Positions 1 to 8,789 of a stretch of DNA of 64,000 bases are shown here, one piece after another. This stretch comes from Bradyrhizobium sp. 139 (GTDB taxonomy: Bacteria; Pseudomonadota; Alphaproteobacteria; Rhizobiales; Xanthobacteraceae): the NCBI RefSeq assembly GCF_023074175.1, contig NZ_JADPKS010000045.1, positions 106,166 to 170,165 on the forward strand, read 5' to 3'. The position numbers and the translations under genes are program-made. Every line of letters begins with the position of its first letter. The first letter of the stretch is position 1. A model generated the notes under the pieces. That model ran no database searches. It was not told where the DNA came from and worked only from the letters and a program-made list of their open reading frames with translations.

Positions 1-1659
1 GACGAGGAGATCACCCGCGACTTCGTGCTCGGCAAGGCCTCCGGCGAGACCGTGCCCGACCTCGTGCTGTGCGTGGCCGACTCGACCAATCTGCGCCTGA
101 CCATCCGCCTGCTGCTGGAGCTCAAGCGCACCGGCCGGCCGATGGTGCTGGTGCTTAACATGTTCGACATCGCGGCCCGCCGCGGCATCAATGTCGACGT
201 CGAGCGGCTCGCCAAGGAGCTCGGCGTGCCCGTGGTCACCTCGATTGCGGTGCGCAAGGGCGGCACCGCCGACCTCCTGACGCTGACCGACGAGATCTCG
301 GCCAAGTTCGCCGCCGAGCCGCAGGAAAACAGCTGGCGCGCGCTCAGCGTCGCCGAACTGCGCGCCACCCAGCGCGAGGCCGACCGCATCATTGCCGACT
401 GCGTCAGCCTGCCGAGCCGTCCCGACACCTGGACCGCGCGGATCGATGCCGTGGTGCTGCACCCTGTCGGCGGCCTGATCGTGCTCGCGCTGATCCTGTT
501 CGTGATGTTCCAGGCGGTGTTTGCCTGGGCGCAGCCGCTGATGGAGCTGCTGAACTCCGGCTTCGATGCGCTCGGTGAGTTCGTGCACGCCGCCCTGCCC
601 GCCGGCCTGCTCCAGAGCTTCCTTCAGAACGGCGTGATCTCAGGCGTCGGCAGCGTCATCGTGTTCCTGCCGCAGATCATCATCATCTTCCTGTTCATCC
701 TGCTGCTGGAAGATTTCGGCTATATGGCGCGCGCCGCGTTCCTGATGGACCGCATCATGGGCGGCGCCGGGCTGCACGGCCGCGCCTTCATTCCGCTGCT
801 GTCGAGCTTTGCCTGCGCCATCCCCGGCATCATGGCGACGCGCGTGATCGACAACAAGCGCGACCGGCTGACCACGATCCTGATCGCGCCGCTGATGACC
901 TGCTCGGCGCGCATTCCCGTGTATACGCTGATCATCTCCGCCTTCATTCCAGCCAGGGACGTCTGGGGCTTCATCAACCTCCAGGGCCTCGTGATGTTCG
1001 GCCTCTATGCGGCCGGCATCATCAGCGCGCTCGGCGTCTCGTTCCTGATCAAATTCTTCATGCTGCGCGACTATGCGCCGGCGCCGTTCATGCTGGAGCT
1101 GCCCGACTACAAGATGCCGCGGCTGAAATCGATCGCGATCGGCGTCTACACGCGCGCGAAAATGTTTCTCCACCGCGCCGGCACCACGATCTTCTCGATG
1201 ATGGTGCTGATCTGGTTCCTGGCCTCGTTCCCGCAGCCGCCCGCGGGCGCCACCGAGCCCGCGATCGACTTCAGCCTGGCCGCGATCATCGGCAAGGCGC
1301 TCGCTCCCCTGCTCGCCCCGGTCGGCTTCAACTGGCAGATCGCGGTTGCGCTGATCCCGGGCATGGCGGCGCGCGAGGTCGCGGTCGCGGCGCTCGGCAC
1401 CGTCTATGCGATCGAAGGCGGCAAGGAAGCCGCCGAGCAGATCGGCCAGGTGCTGGCGACGAAATGGTCGCTCGCGACCGCATTGTCGATGCTGGCCTGG
1501 TACATCTTCGCCCCGCAATGCGCATCCACGCTCGCCGTGATCCGGCGCGAGACCGGAAGCTGGACCTGGATGGCGGTGACCTTCGCCTACATGCTGGTGC
1601 TGGCGTATGCCGCGAGCCTTCTGACGTACAATGTCGCGGTCGCGTTAGGGGCGGGCTAG
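1..1659 (+). CDS. feoB: Ferrous iron transport protein B, C-terminal part (5' end outside window)
   Basis: The frame is open from base 1, so the gene starts upstream of the window; 552 residues are visible. FeoB is the inner-membrane Fe(II) uptake protein, with a cytosolic GTPase domain joined to a polytopic permease. The visible part begins late in the G domain: the G4-type NxxD motif (NMFD) is near residue 53, and the Walker A and switch regions are missing. Next come a helical spacer and many hydrophobic segments. The two conserved FeoB Gate blocks are present, including LEDFGYMARAAFLMDR and FIPLLSSFACAIPGIMATR. No feoC-like gene follows; the next gene is convergent. The family assignment is secure, although the N-terminal motifs cannot be checked. 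Confidence 0.96.
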   Translation, partial: DEEITRDFVLGKASGETVPDLVLCVADSTNLRLTIRLLLELKRTGRPMVLVLNMFDIAARRGINVDVERLAKELGVPVVTSIAVRKGGTADLLTLTDEISAKFAAEPQENSWRALSVAELRATQREADRIIADCVSLPSRPDTWTARIDAVVLHPVGGLIVLALILFVMFQAVFAWAQPLMELLNSGFDALGEFVHAALPAGLLQSFLQNGVISGVGSVIVFLPQIIIIFLFILLLEDFGYMARAAFLMDRIMGGAGLHGRAFIPLLSSFACAIPGIMATRVIDNKRDRLTTILIAPLMTCSARIPVYTLIISAFIPARDVWGFINLQGLVMFGLYAAGIISALGVSFLIKFFMLRDYAPAPFMLELPDYKMPRLKSIAIGVYTRAKMFLHRAGTTIFSMMVLIWFLASFPQPPAGATEPAIDFSLAAIIGKALAPLLAPVGFNWQIAVALIPGMAAREVAVAALGTVYAIEGGKEAAEQIGQVLATKWSLATALSMLAWYIFAPQCASTLAVIRRETGSWTWMAVTFAYMLVLAYAASLLTYNVAVALGAG

Positions 1660-1882
1660 CGCTCCGAAACCAAAACTGCGAAAACAACCCCATGCACAGT
1701 AGACGGGGCCAGCGAAAGCAATAGCTTACGTATTATCCGAAATCAATTTGACCCGTCGGGCAAAACAGGAGCATAATGGCATCCTCAACCCCAACGGCAT
1801 CAAGATCGCGACAAGCGCCAAGCGGCTATCTGTCCTCGAGCGAAAGCACCGGCGTCCACTTCGCTGGAAAACGCCCTCGCAC

Positions 1883-2368
1883 TCAGCCGGTGCGCAGCCG
1901 CACAACGGATTGTGGCAACGACGCGACAAACAACACCGCACAAACACACAGCAGGACGATGTCCTTGAACAGAAATTCGCCGGTCAAATTCCACGCCATC
2001 GGGTCGGGTGAAAGGCTCCATTTGACGACGCCCGGCGTCGTGAAGAAGAACGACCACGTGATCGCGAAGGTCACCATGCCCATGAATGACCCGAGGGCGG
2101 ACAAAACCGGACTGAACGCGCCGGCCGCGAGTAACGCCGCAATCGTGAATTCAGAAACACCGAGAAAATATGCCTCTCCCCTCAAACCGAACACCGACAG
2201 CCAGGAGATGACTGGACTGTTGGTGATGAATTGAGCGATGCCCTGCGCGGATTGCAGTGTGAACTTCTGCATTCCAAACGACACGAATATGATCACCATG
2301 ACCCAGCGGAGAATGGCGAGAGAACGATAAGAACCGCCGCCATTCTCAGCAATGTTGAACCCTATCAT
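1883..2368 (-). CDS. DUF417 family inner-membrane protein (RclC/YkgB-like)
   Basis: This 161-residue protein has four predicted membrane segments. It starts with a soluble leader, then a helix around LAILRWVMVIIFVSFGMQKF, and a conserved stretch with SPVISWLSVFG. That matches the DUF417 family, which includes E. coli RclC, a membrane protein of the reactive-chlorine response. The open frame extends to an ATG at 2395, but the ATG at 2368 has a GGGGAGA ribosome binding site about 10 bases upstream and is preferred. It is convergent with feoB and no other rcl-type gene is adjacent. A role in oxidative or chlorine stress is known only for E. coli relatives and is an inference here. Confidence 0.8.
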   Translation of the reverse strand: MIGFNIAENGGGSYRSLAILRWVMVIIFVSFGMQKFTLQSAQGIAQFITNSPVISWLSVFGLRGEAYFLGVSEFTIAALLAAGAFSPVLSALGSFMGMVTFAITWSFFFTTPGVVKWSLSPDPMAWNLTGEFLFKDIVLLCVCAVLFVASLPQSVVRLRTG

Positions 2369-2641
2369 CCGACCATGTCTCCCCGGATTGCACATCCATC
2401 AGCGCTACGAAAATTCGTTCGCTGAAGGCTGTACGAAGAGAAGCTTCCGTCGTTACCCGCATCCGCAGGTTCCACAGATCACACGTCCGTGCAATGCGCG
2501 TGTCCGCGCCGCGGTCAAGCGGCTATGGTCCGGGTGGCCGCTCAAGCTACGAACGGCGCGGATGCCGGAATGCCGAAGGCGTAGACGGCTGGGCCGCGAA
2601 CCGGCCCGGCCAATCAGTCGCAAGATCGACGTTCTGGAGCT

Positions 2642-3016
2642 TCAAAACTCCTGGAGCGCGGCGATCAGCCGTTCGGGTTGGAACGGCTTTTCGAGAAGCA
2701 CGCTGTTGGGCACGCGTTGCGACTTCCATGATTCCAGATCGGCGCCGGCCATCATGTACACGACCGGAAGGTCCGGATGTTTCTCTCTCATCCTGCGGGC
2801 AAGTTCCCAGCCATTCAGCTTGCCGCCAAGATAGACGCCGGTCACAAGCGCCTTGTGATGCTTTCCTCGGGCGACGAAGATGGTGATCGCCTCCTCCCCC
2901 GACGAGAGGATATCGGATGCAAACCCGGCTTCGGCGAGCGCGCTCTCAAGTACGCCCTGGAGCGGATATTCGTCCTCCACGATCAAGATCGAAGGCAGTT
3001 CCAACATCATTTGCAT
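2642..3016 (-). CDS. Single-domain response regulator lacking the phospho-acceptor aspartate
   Basis: This 124-residue protein is a stand-alone CheY-like receiver. The acidic pocket is present (VEDE, residues 13-16) and so is the conserved Lys (LEKPF, Lys110). The strand that should carry the phosphorylated Asp reads LVTGVYLGG, with Gly60 (GGC) where rhizobial relatives have Asp. The usual Thr/Ser of the switch is also replaced (VVYMMAG). Such a protein cannot be phosphorylated in the usual way and would be a pseudo-receiver. Starts at Met1, Met3 or Met4 are all possible. No histidine kinase lies beside it. The fold is clear, but the partner and role are unknown. Confidence 0.85.
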   Translation of the reverse strand: MQMMLELPSILIVEDEYPLQGVLESALAEAGFASDILSSGEEAITIFVARGKHHKALVTGVYLGGKLNGWELARRMREKHPDLPVVYMMAGADLESWKSQRVPNSVLLEKPFQPERLIAALQEF

Positions 3017-3195
3017 TGAGCTTAGGCTGTGGCTTGGGTTTGGGCTCGGGGCCGGCCAGCATCCGTCGCGGCACGTAAGGTTCCGACCGGCGCGAAGTAC
3101 ACGACACGAATGTGCACCTTTCTTGGCGATGCTTCGCTTGGAGATGCTTCGCAGTTCCGCAGTTCCCGCCGCGAACCCCGAAATGGCGACAGATC

Positions 3196-3233
3196 AAGCA
3201 AAAAGGCCCCGCTTCGGCGGGGCCTTTTTGCTT
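3196..3233. terminator. Strong bidirectional rho-independent terminator
   Basis: The site is a perfect 17-base inverted repeat around a TTCG tetraloop. The GGCCCCGC core is flanked by A5 on one side and T5 on the other, so it works as an intrinsic terminator in both directions. It lies between the response regulator and the small gene that ends at 3299. It best serves the minus-strand operon 4685-3299, which reads into it. Confidence 0.9.
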
Positions 3234-3298
3234 CCGAGTTCCGTATAGGGCAATTCTGAACTTTTGACGGCGAAGTGCGCAGCTCGCGGCAGCTCGTC

Positions 3299-3532
3299 TT
3301 ACCGGAAATACCCCAGCACCAGATCGATATCCGAACTGCCGGCGCTCGTGCCGTTCAGTTCGGCGTCGATGACGCGGCGGCAGGCTTCGATCGCGGCGTG
3401 GTCGCCGAGGTCGTTGGCGGCTTCCAGCACGAGCCAGGCGGCGTCGACCGAGGCCTTGTCCGGAGCCGATCCGCTCGTCTCGGCGGTGAGGCTTTTGGTC
3501 TTGCGAACGGCGGTGCCGAATTGAGGCAACAT
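3299..3532 (-). CDS. Small conserved hypothetical protein (77 aa)
   Basis: The open frame begins further upstream, but the ATG at 3532 has a GGGAG ribosome binding site nine bases before it and gives the N-terminus MLPQFGTAVRKTKSL. The protein is small, soluble and mostly helical, with a middle rich in Ala, Asp and Leu (DKASVDAAWLVLEAANDLGD) and no membrane segment or known motif. It lies 34 bases downstream of the DUF2336 gene on the same strand, so the two are probably co-transcribed, and transcription would end at the terminator at 3196-3233. The function is not recognised. Confidence 0.65.
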   Translation of the reverse strand: MLPQFGTAVRKTKSLTAETSGSAPDKASVDAAWLVLEAANDLGDHAAIEACRRVIDAELNGTSAGSSDIDLVLGYFR

Positions 3533-3566
3533 TGCAAATACTCCCTTTCGAATTCCGGGATGATGC

Positions 3567-4685
3567 TCAGTGCACCTGGTGAAGCTCGGGCTGACGGCCC
3601 GCGTCGGCACCCGCGGTCTTGCGCGACTGATAGAATTTCAAAACGCTGCGCGAGGTCTCGATCTTGAGCCAGCCAAACTCGCGCTCGCTGTCGTGGAGCT
3701 CACGCGCCGTGATCAAATGATCCTTGGCGCCGAGGAACAGCAGCGACATGGTCGTGTCCCACGAGAAATCGAGCGCCTTGCACAGCACCAGGATCATCTC
3801 GCGGTTGCGGTCCATCATCGCGCGTTCGATCACGTCGACCGGCAGCGACGACAACAGCGACAGACCGATCTGCACCTCGTCGAAGCGGTGCTGGCGCGCA
3901 TAGTTCGAGATCGAGTCCTGGTTCAGATTGCCCTGCCGGTATTGCGTCGTCACCACGCGCTTGGCGACGAAATAGCTGCGCGAGGACGGGCCGAACTTGG
4001 ATTGGAGATCGCCGGTGACCTCGGTCACCGAGCTCTGGATCTGCGACATCATCTCGGGCCGCTCGGTCTCAAGCCGGCGGCGGACGTCTTCCGACGCCTT
4101 GGAAATGAGCTGCTGGAAAATGTGCCGCGGCACGTCCTTGCGCAGGCCGAGCTGCTCGGCGAGGATCGAGTCGCCTTCCGCGCGGCGGACCATGTGCAGC
4201 AGGCCCGAGCCCGAGAAGCGCGCGCCCTCGTTCCTGGCGACGGAGGTCACGACCTCCTGGTTGCCGCGCTTGACCAGCACGTCGGTGACGGCTTCGCCGA
4301 TCGACTCGCGCTGGGCGATCGCGAGCAGATGCGCCTGGCCCTTGGTCATGGCGCTCTCGACCAGCATCTTCTCGTCGATACGCGTGGAGTCGCGCAGCAC
4401 GGGTCCGGCAACCGCGATCTCGTCGTCGAGCGCGAGCTTTTCGATGACGTTGAGCGGAGCGTGGTCGCAGGCCGACATCAGCTCGGAGAGCTGCGCACGC
4501 GCGGCCACCTCGATCTCGTCGGCGAGCCGGCCGATGACTTCGCCGAACATGCTGATCTCGTCGTCGCTGTAGCGGCCGGTGATCAGGATGTCGGTCACAT
4601 GCCACAACGCCTTGGCCCGGCTCTCGTCGGTGCCGCGCGCGATCGCGTCGTCCAGATCCTGCAGAAGCGATGTCGCCCCGTTCAT
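3567..4685 (-). CDS. DUF2336 domain-containing protein
   Basis: This 372-residue soluble, almost entirely helical protein has the DUF2336 pattern: HEAT-like helical repeats with phrases such as RAKALWHVTDILITGRYSDDEISMF and APLNVIEKLALDDEIAVAGPVL. DUF2336 proteins are common in Rhizobiales and Caulobacterales, often near cell-cycle or motility regulators, and their biochemical role is not settled. No catalytic motif is visible. The ATG at 4685 follows GGGGTATCGAG. It is the first gene of a probable two-gene unit with the 77-residue protein downstream. The family call is firm, but no function can be assigned. Confidence 0.85.
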   Translation of the reverse strand: MNGATSLLQDLDDAIARGTDESRAKALWHVTDILITGRYSDDEISMFGEVIGRLADEIEVAARAQLSELMSACDHAPLNVIEKLALDDEIAVAGPVLRDSTRIDEKMLVESAMTKGQAHLLAIAQRESIGEAVTDVLVKRGNQEVVTSVARNEGARFSGSGLLHMVRRAEGDSILAEQLGLRKDVPRHIFQQLISKASEDVRRRLETERPEMMSQIQSSVTEVTGDLQSKFGPSSRSYFVAKRVVTTQYRQGNLNQDSISNYARQHRFDEVQIGLSLLSSLPVDVIERAMMDRNREMILVLCKALDFSWDTTMSLLFLGAKDHLITARELHDSEREFGWLKIETSRSVLKFYQSRKTAGADAGRQPELHQVH

Positions 4686-4907
4686 CTCGATACCCCAGTT
4701 CTTCCCAGTTCTTGGTGAGCCATCGCGCCTGTGCTGGCGCGATGCCGAATTCCTCTGGGACCGAAACTAGGGAACAAACGCGAGAATCTGGTAAAGTCGG
4801 CAGTTCAGTTTTGCTGACGAAAATTCGTTAAAATGCGGGGGAATGTGTTTACCGGTGGGGAAGGCTTGCGTTTAACGCAGGCGATTAGAGCGCCAAAGCC
4901 TCCCCGT

Positions 4908-4993
4908 CGTCATGGCCGGGCTTGTCCCGGCCATCCACGATCCTACTCGCAGCACCAAGAACGTGGATGCCCGGGACGAGCCCGGGCATGACG
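4908..4993. repeat. Intergenic palindromic repeat, CGTCATG(G/C)CCGGGC family, copy 1
   Basis: The 86-base element has ends CGTCATGGCCGGGC and GCCCGGGCATGACG, which are imperfect inverted repeats, and each half contains its own small hairpin (GGCCGGGCTTGTCCCGGCC). A second copy is at 17119-17204. It sits just beyond the stop of the AsmA gene. The rest of the 318-base gap up to 4685 holds only the leader of the DUF2336 gene, and nothing else was seen there. Confidence 0.85.
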
Positions 4994-5003
4994 GGCTCTG
5001 CCC

Positions 5004-8000
5004 TCACGGATTCGACGGCGTCAGCACCAGCGGCGGCTTCGGCCTGGGCTTGGCGGGCGGCGGGCCGGGGGCCGGCCTCACCTCGATCGGCGGCGGCAGC
5101 GGCGCGATCTGCTGGCTCGCAAGCGGCGGGCTCGGCGCGGCGGGGGCCGCCTGCGGCGCTTTCGGCGTCGGCGCGGCCTTGGGCTCGGCCCTGCCCCTTG
5201 GCGGGGCGCGGCGTGGATCGCGGCCGGGCATCGGCACATCCAGCAGCGACGGCTCCGGCGCCGGATCGGGCGAGACCAGCGTCGGCAGCGCGGCGGTCGC
5301 CGGCGGCGGCTCGCCGCGCTCGATCGCATCCAGCCGGCGCGTCTCGCGATCGATCGTGCGCACCGCGAGCCATGACGAGAGCGGCGCGACATCGACGGTA
5401 CGGTTGAGCTTGTCGGGAGGACCTGCCGCGAACAACTGGATCTCCGGCGGCGCGCCCGAGAGCCCGGTCATGATCGGCGTCAGGCTGGCGCGGATGTCGG
5501 CCTGGTCGGCGGGAATGTCGTAGCCGCCGGAGACGATGGCCCGCGCGTTCTTTGCTTCCAGCGGTGTTGCGCCGACGCGCAGGCGCCCGTCGCGGATCGT
5601 GAACGGGATCTGCGCCGAGGCGACCGCGATCGGCCCGGCCAACAGCGCGGGTTCGACGAGCTGCCGCAGCCTGACGTCGTCACTGACCTGGCCGCCATCG
5701 CTGGCGCGGATGGCGATCTCGAAGGCGCGAGGATTGAGGCCTGAGATTTCAGCGGAGTCCAGCGTCACCGTGCCGTTGCCCGCGAGCGCGCCGATCAATG
5801 CTGTGACACTGCGGCCCTGGCTGGTCAGCGCCATCTGCACCGAGGCGCGTCCCTTGGGCAATGCGAGAGCGCGGTAGCGCAGCGTCGCCGCATCGACATT
5901 GCTGAGCTCGATACGCGCGTTCAGCGCAACGCCATTGGCCCCATTGCGCGCATCGAAGCTCGCCGACATCTCGCCGCCGCCGACCTTACCCTTGACCGCG
6001 TCGAACGCGAGCGACTGGCCGTCGCTCCGGATCGTGCCGCCGACGGGGCGCAGCTCGATGCCGTCAGGCAAGCTGCCGCGCAATGCCTGGAAGGCGATGC
6101 GGCCGCGCCAGCCCCCGAGAAGCCCCGCGCTCAGCGGCTCGCCGGCATCATGTCCGGCGGCGCCGATCGCGATTGCAAGCGCGGGGGCGAGATCGAGCGA
6201 GTCGAGGCCGACTTCGCCATCGACGCTCTTCTCCTGATCGAGCGTCACCGACAGATGACCGCGCAAATGCGAGCCGGCTGCGCTGCCTTCGAGATCGTCG
6301 AAGGTCAGGCGGTTGCCGGACAGGCCGACGCGCGAGGACAGGTTGACGCTCTGCACCGACTTGTCGGCCGCGCTGGTCCCGAACAGCGGCGCCAGATTGG
6401 CATTGCGCACGCGCAGGTTCACGCTGGCTTTGGGCTCAGCCGCAGACAATTCGACGCTGCCTTGGGCGTCCGCGTCCAGCCCGCCGCTCAGCTTTGCGTT
6501 CAATTGCAACTGATGACGCCAGGCGCCGCTTAACCGGCCTTCGAACTGCGAAGCGCCCTCGCCTGCGGCCACGACGCGATCGAGGCCCAGCAGCGCCAGC
6601 AATGCGCCAGCCTGCGGTGTCGAGACTTTCGAATCCAGCGTGAAGTCGCTGTTGCGCAAGCGATCGATGTCGATGCCGTTGACTGCCGCCACCGGCGTCT
6701 GCCCGGCCAGCGTCGCGGTGGCCTTGAGCTGCGGCGCATCGAGATCGAGCACGGCGCGCGCGTCGCTGCGATCGGCGTGTTCGGCGTTCTTGTCGAGGCT
6801 GAGGTCGAGCTTCAGGCGCGTCGCGCCGGGTAATGACGCGATGGCGTCGAACCGTGCACGCACCGAAGGCGCAATCGGCTCAAGCAGCGCGGTGAGCTCA
6901 CGCAGCGAATTGGCCGAGGATTTCAGGGCGAGCCTGCCGGTGGCCTTGGCGCGGTCGAAGCTGCCGCTCGCTTCCGTGGTCACGCCGCTCGCCTGACCGA
7001 AGCGCAACTGCTCCAGCGACAGCGCCGCCGGGCCGTAGCCGAGTTTTGCCGTGAATGGCCGTAGCTCCTGTCCGGCCGAAATCGCCCGGCCGACATCGAG
7101 CGCAAGCTTCGCTTCCTCCGGCCATTCCCCTTGCGGTCCCGCGAGCGCGCGCACGAAACTTGCGGCGGCATCGAGGTCGAGACGGTCGGCCTTGAGCTCG
7201 GCGTCGATCCGCGAGCCCTTGCTCGCGCCGGTCTGGGCGAAGGCGATGCGGCCCGCCACCGCGCCGCCCTCGATCTCGGCCTTCAGCCTGTCGATGGCGA
7301 GATGGTTGGCGGCGATGGTCACGTCGCCGGCAAGGCGCAGCGGCCGCGTGCTGCGGCGGTTGACCTCGCTGCGGCCCTGGAGCCAAGCCACCAGCGTATC
7401 GGGGTCGGAGGATTCGACGCTGAGACGGCCGCTGAAGCTGTCGGCGCCGGGCGTCGCGCCGTTGAGCGAGAGCTGCGTCATGCCGGGTGCGCGCAGCTCG
7501 AGCCGCTGGAAGGTCCAGGACTTTCCGTCGGTCTGGAGCTCCGCCGTGATGTTCTGGAGTGGACGGCCGCCCAGCATGATCTGGTCGGAGTTGAACTCGA
7601 TCTGCGCCGGGATCGGTGCCTGCGGGATCGCCGCAAGGCCCGCGCGCAGCGCCGGCAGGACACGCTGCGGTTCGGCACCGTCCTTGCCCGTCAGCTTGTC
7701 GGCATCGAGCTGGCGCGCCGACAGCACCGCACGCAGCAGCGGCGAAGTGCCGAATCTGACATCGCCGACACCGCCAAACTTGAGCGCATTGTCCTCGGCG
7801 CCAAAACTCGCGTCGATCTGATCGAATTTGGCGCCGGCCGGATCGGCCTTGAGCTTTGTCGTGAGCTTCCAGGGTGTCGGCCCCGCCTCGCCCGGCTTCT
7901 TGGCGGCGGGCACGGCGAGCGTCAGCGCGCCGTCGAATTTCGGCAGGCGGTTGTCGAAGGCGAGCACGCCTTCGAGGTCGGCGAGGATGGCGCGCTCGCC

Positions 8001-8633
8001 GGGATCGACGTTGAGATGGAGCCGGGTGGCGCTGCCGTCGGCGCTCGGGCCGGAGGAGATGCGGAACGGATAGCGCGTCCCGGCGGCGGTGAAACTGCCG
8101 TCGCCGCGGACCGCGCCGGCCAGCGAGCGCACGTCGCCGGAAAAGGCGATGTCGTTCAATTCCAGCGTCGAGCGGCTGGCGGCATCATGCAGGGCGATGC
8201 GGCCGGTGAGGTTCAGCCGCTCGATCGCGAGCGAGGCCAGATTGAAGGTGCCGCTCGCGATGGACGGCAGATCGACCCGTCCTCTGGCATCCAGGCCGAT
8301 ATCCACCGCCATGCCGTTGACGGTCAGCTCGGTGGCGCGCCATTCGCCGCGCATCAGCGAACTCAGGCTGAACTCGACGTCGAGCTTGTCGGCGCGCAGC
8401 CGGCCGAGATCGTTGTTGCCGCCAAAGGTGAGCGAGCGCAGCCGCAGCGTCGGCGCCGGCAGCAGCCGCGCATCCAGCTCGCCCGCCACCCGCACCGGAA
8501 CGCCGATGATCCGGCTCGCCTCCGCCTCGAACTGGGGCCTGAACTGGTTCCAGTCGATGAAGTAAGGCCCGATCAGCGCCGCCAGAAGCGCAATGATGAA
8601 GGCAATCGCCAATCCGAGCAGCGTCGTCTGCAC
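5004..8633 (-). CDS. AsmA family protein (about 1209 aa)
   Basis: The protein has an N-terminal membrane anchor (LLGLAIAFIIALLAALIGPY) followed by the AsmA N-terminal signature FIDWNQFRPQFEAEASRIIG. A very long beta-rich periplasmic region follows and ends in an AsmA C-terminal domain. The last 120 or so residues are a Pro/Ala/Arg-rich tail. AsmA-like proteins are bridge-like inner-membrane proteins linked to phospholipid transport to the outer membrane. The frame is open to a TTG at 8651, but the GTG at 8633 has GGGGAGA directly upstream and is preferred. The gene stands alone on its strand. The substrate and partners cannot be read from the sequence. Confidence 0.9.
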   Translation of the reverse strand: MQTTLLGLAIAFIIALLAALIGPYFIDWNQFRPQFEAEASRIIGVPVRVAGELDARLLPAPTLRLRSLTFGGNNDLGRLRADKLDVEFSLSSLMRGEWRATELTVNGMAVDIGLDARGRVDLPSIASGTFNLASLAIERLNLTGRIALHDAASRSTLELNDIAFSGDVRSLAGAVRGDGSFTAAGTRYPFRISSGPSADGSATRLHLNVDPGERAILADLEGVLAFDNRLPKFDGALTLAVPAAKKPGEAGPTPWKLTTKLKADPAGAKFDQIDASFGAEDNALKFGGVGDVRFGTSPLLRAVLSARQLDADKLTGKDGAEPQRVLPALRAGLAAIPQAPIPAQIEFNSDQIMLGGRPLQNITAELQTDGKSWTFQRLELRAPGMTQLSLNGATPGADSFSGRLSVESSDPDTLVAWLQGRSEVNRRSTRPLRLAGDVTIAANHLAIDRLKAEIEGGAVAGRIAFAQTGASKGSRIDAELKADRLDLDAAASFVRALAGPQGEWPEEAKLALDVGRAISAGQELRPFTAKLGYGPAALSLEQLRFGQASGVTTEASGSFDRAKATGRLALKSSANSLRELTALLEPIAPSVRARFDAIASLPGATRLKLDLSLDKNAEHADRSDARAVLDLDAPQLKATATLAGQTPVAAVNGIDIDRLRNSDFTLDSKVSTPQAGALLALLGLDRVVAAGEGASQFEGRLSGAWRHQLQLNAKLSGGLDADAQGSVELSAAEPKASVNLRVRNANLAPLFGTSAADKSVQSVNLSSRVGLSGNRLTFDDLEGSAAGSHLRGHLSVTLDQEKSVDGEVGLDSLDLAPALAIAIGAAGHDAGEPLSAGLLGGWRGRIAFQALRGSLPDGIELRPVGGTIRSDGQSLAFDAVKGKVGGGEMSASFDARNGANGVALNARIELSNVDAATLRYRALALPKGRASVQMALTSQGRSVTALIGALAGNGTVTLDSAEISGLNPRAFEIAIRASDGGQVSDDVRLRQLVEPALLAGPIAVASAQIPFTIRDGRLRVGATPLEAKNARAIVSGGYDIPADQADIRASLTPIMTGLSGAPPEIQLFAAGPPDKLNRTVDVAPLSSWLAVRTIDRETRRLDAIERGEPPPATAALPTLVSPDPAPEPSLLDVPMPGRDPRRAPPRGRAEPKAAPTPKAPQAAPAAPSPPLASQQIAPLPPPIEVRPAPGPPPAKPRPKPPLVLTPSNP

Positions 8634-8789
8634 GGGTCTCCCCTCGGCCAAACCGGCACCCGGGCCAAACCTTGACCCTGCAAACCTTGGCCTTGAGGCT
8701 TCAGGCGCGCCGGAACAGCCTCTTATATAGGGGCAAGTGTGGCGAAGTCACAGCGACTGTTGCGCGCGGAGGTTAACGCCCCCCTCGCC

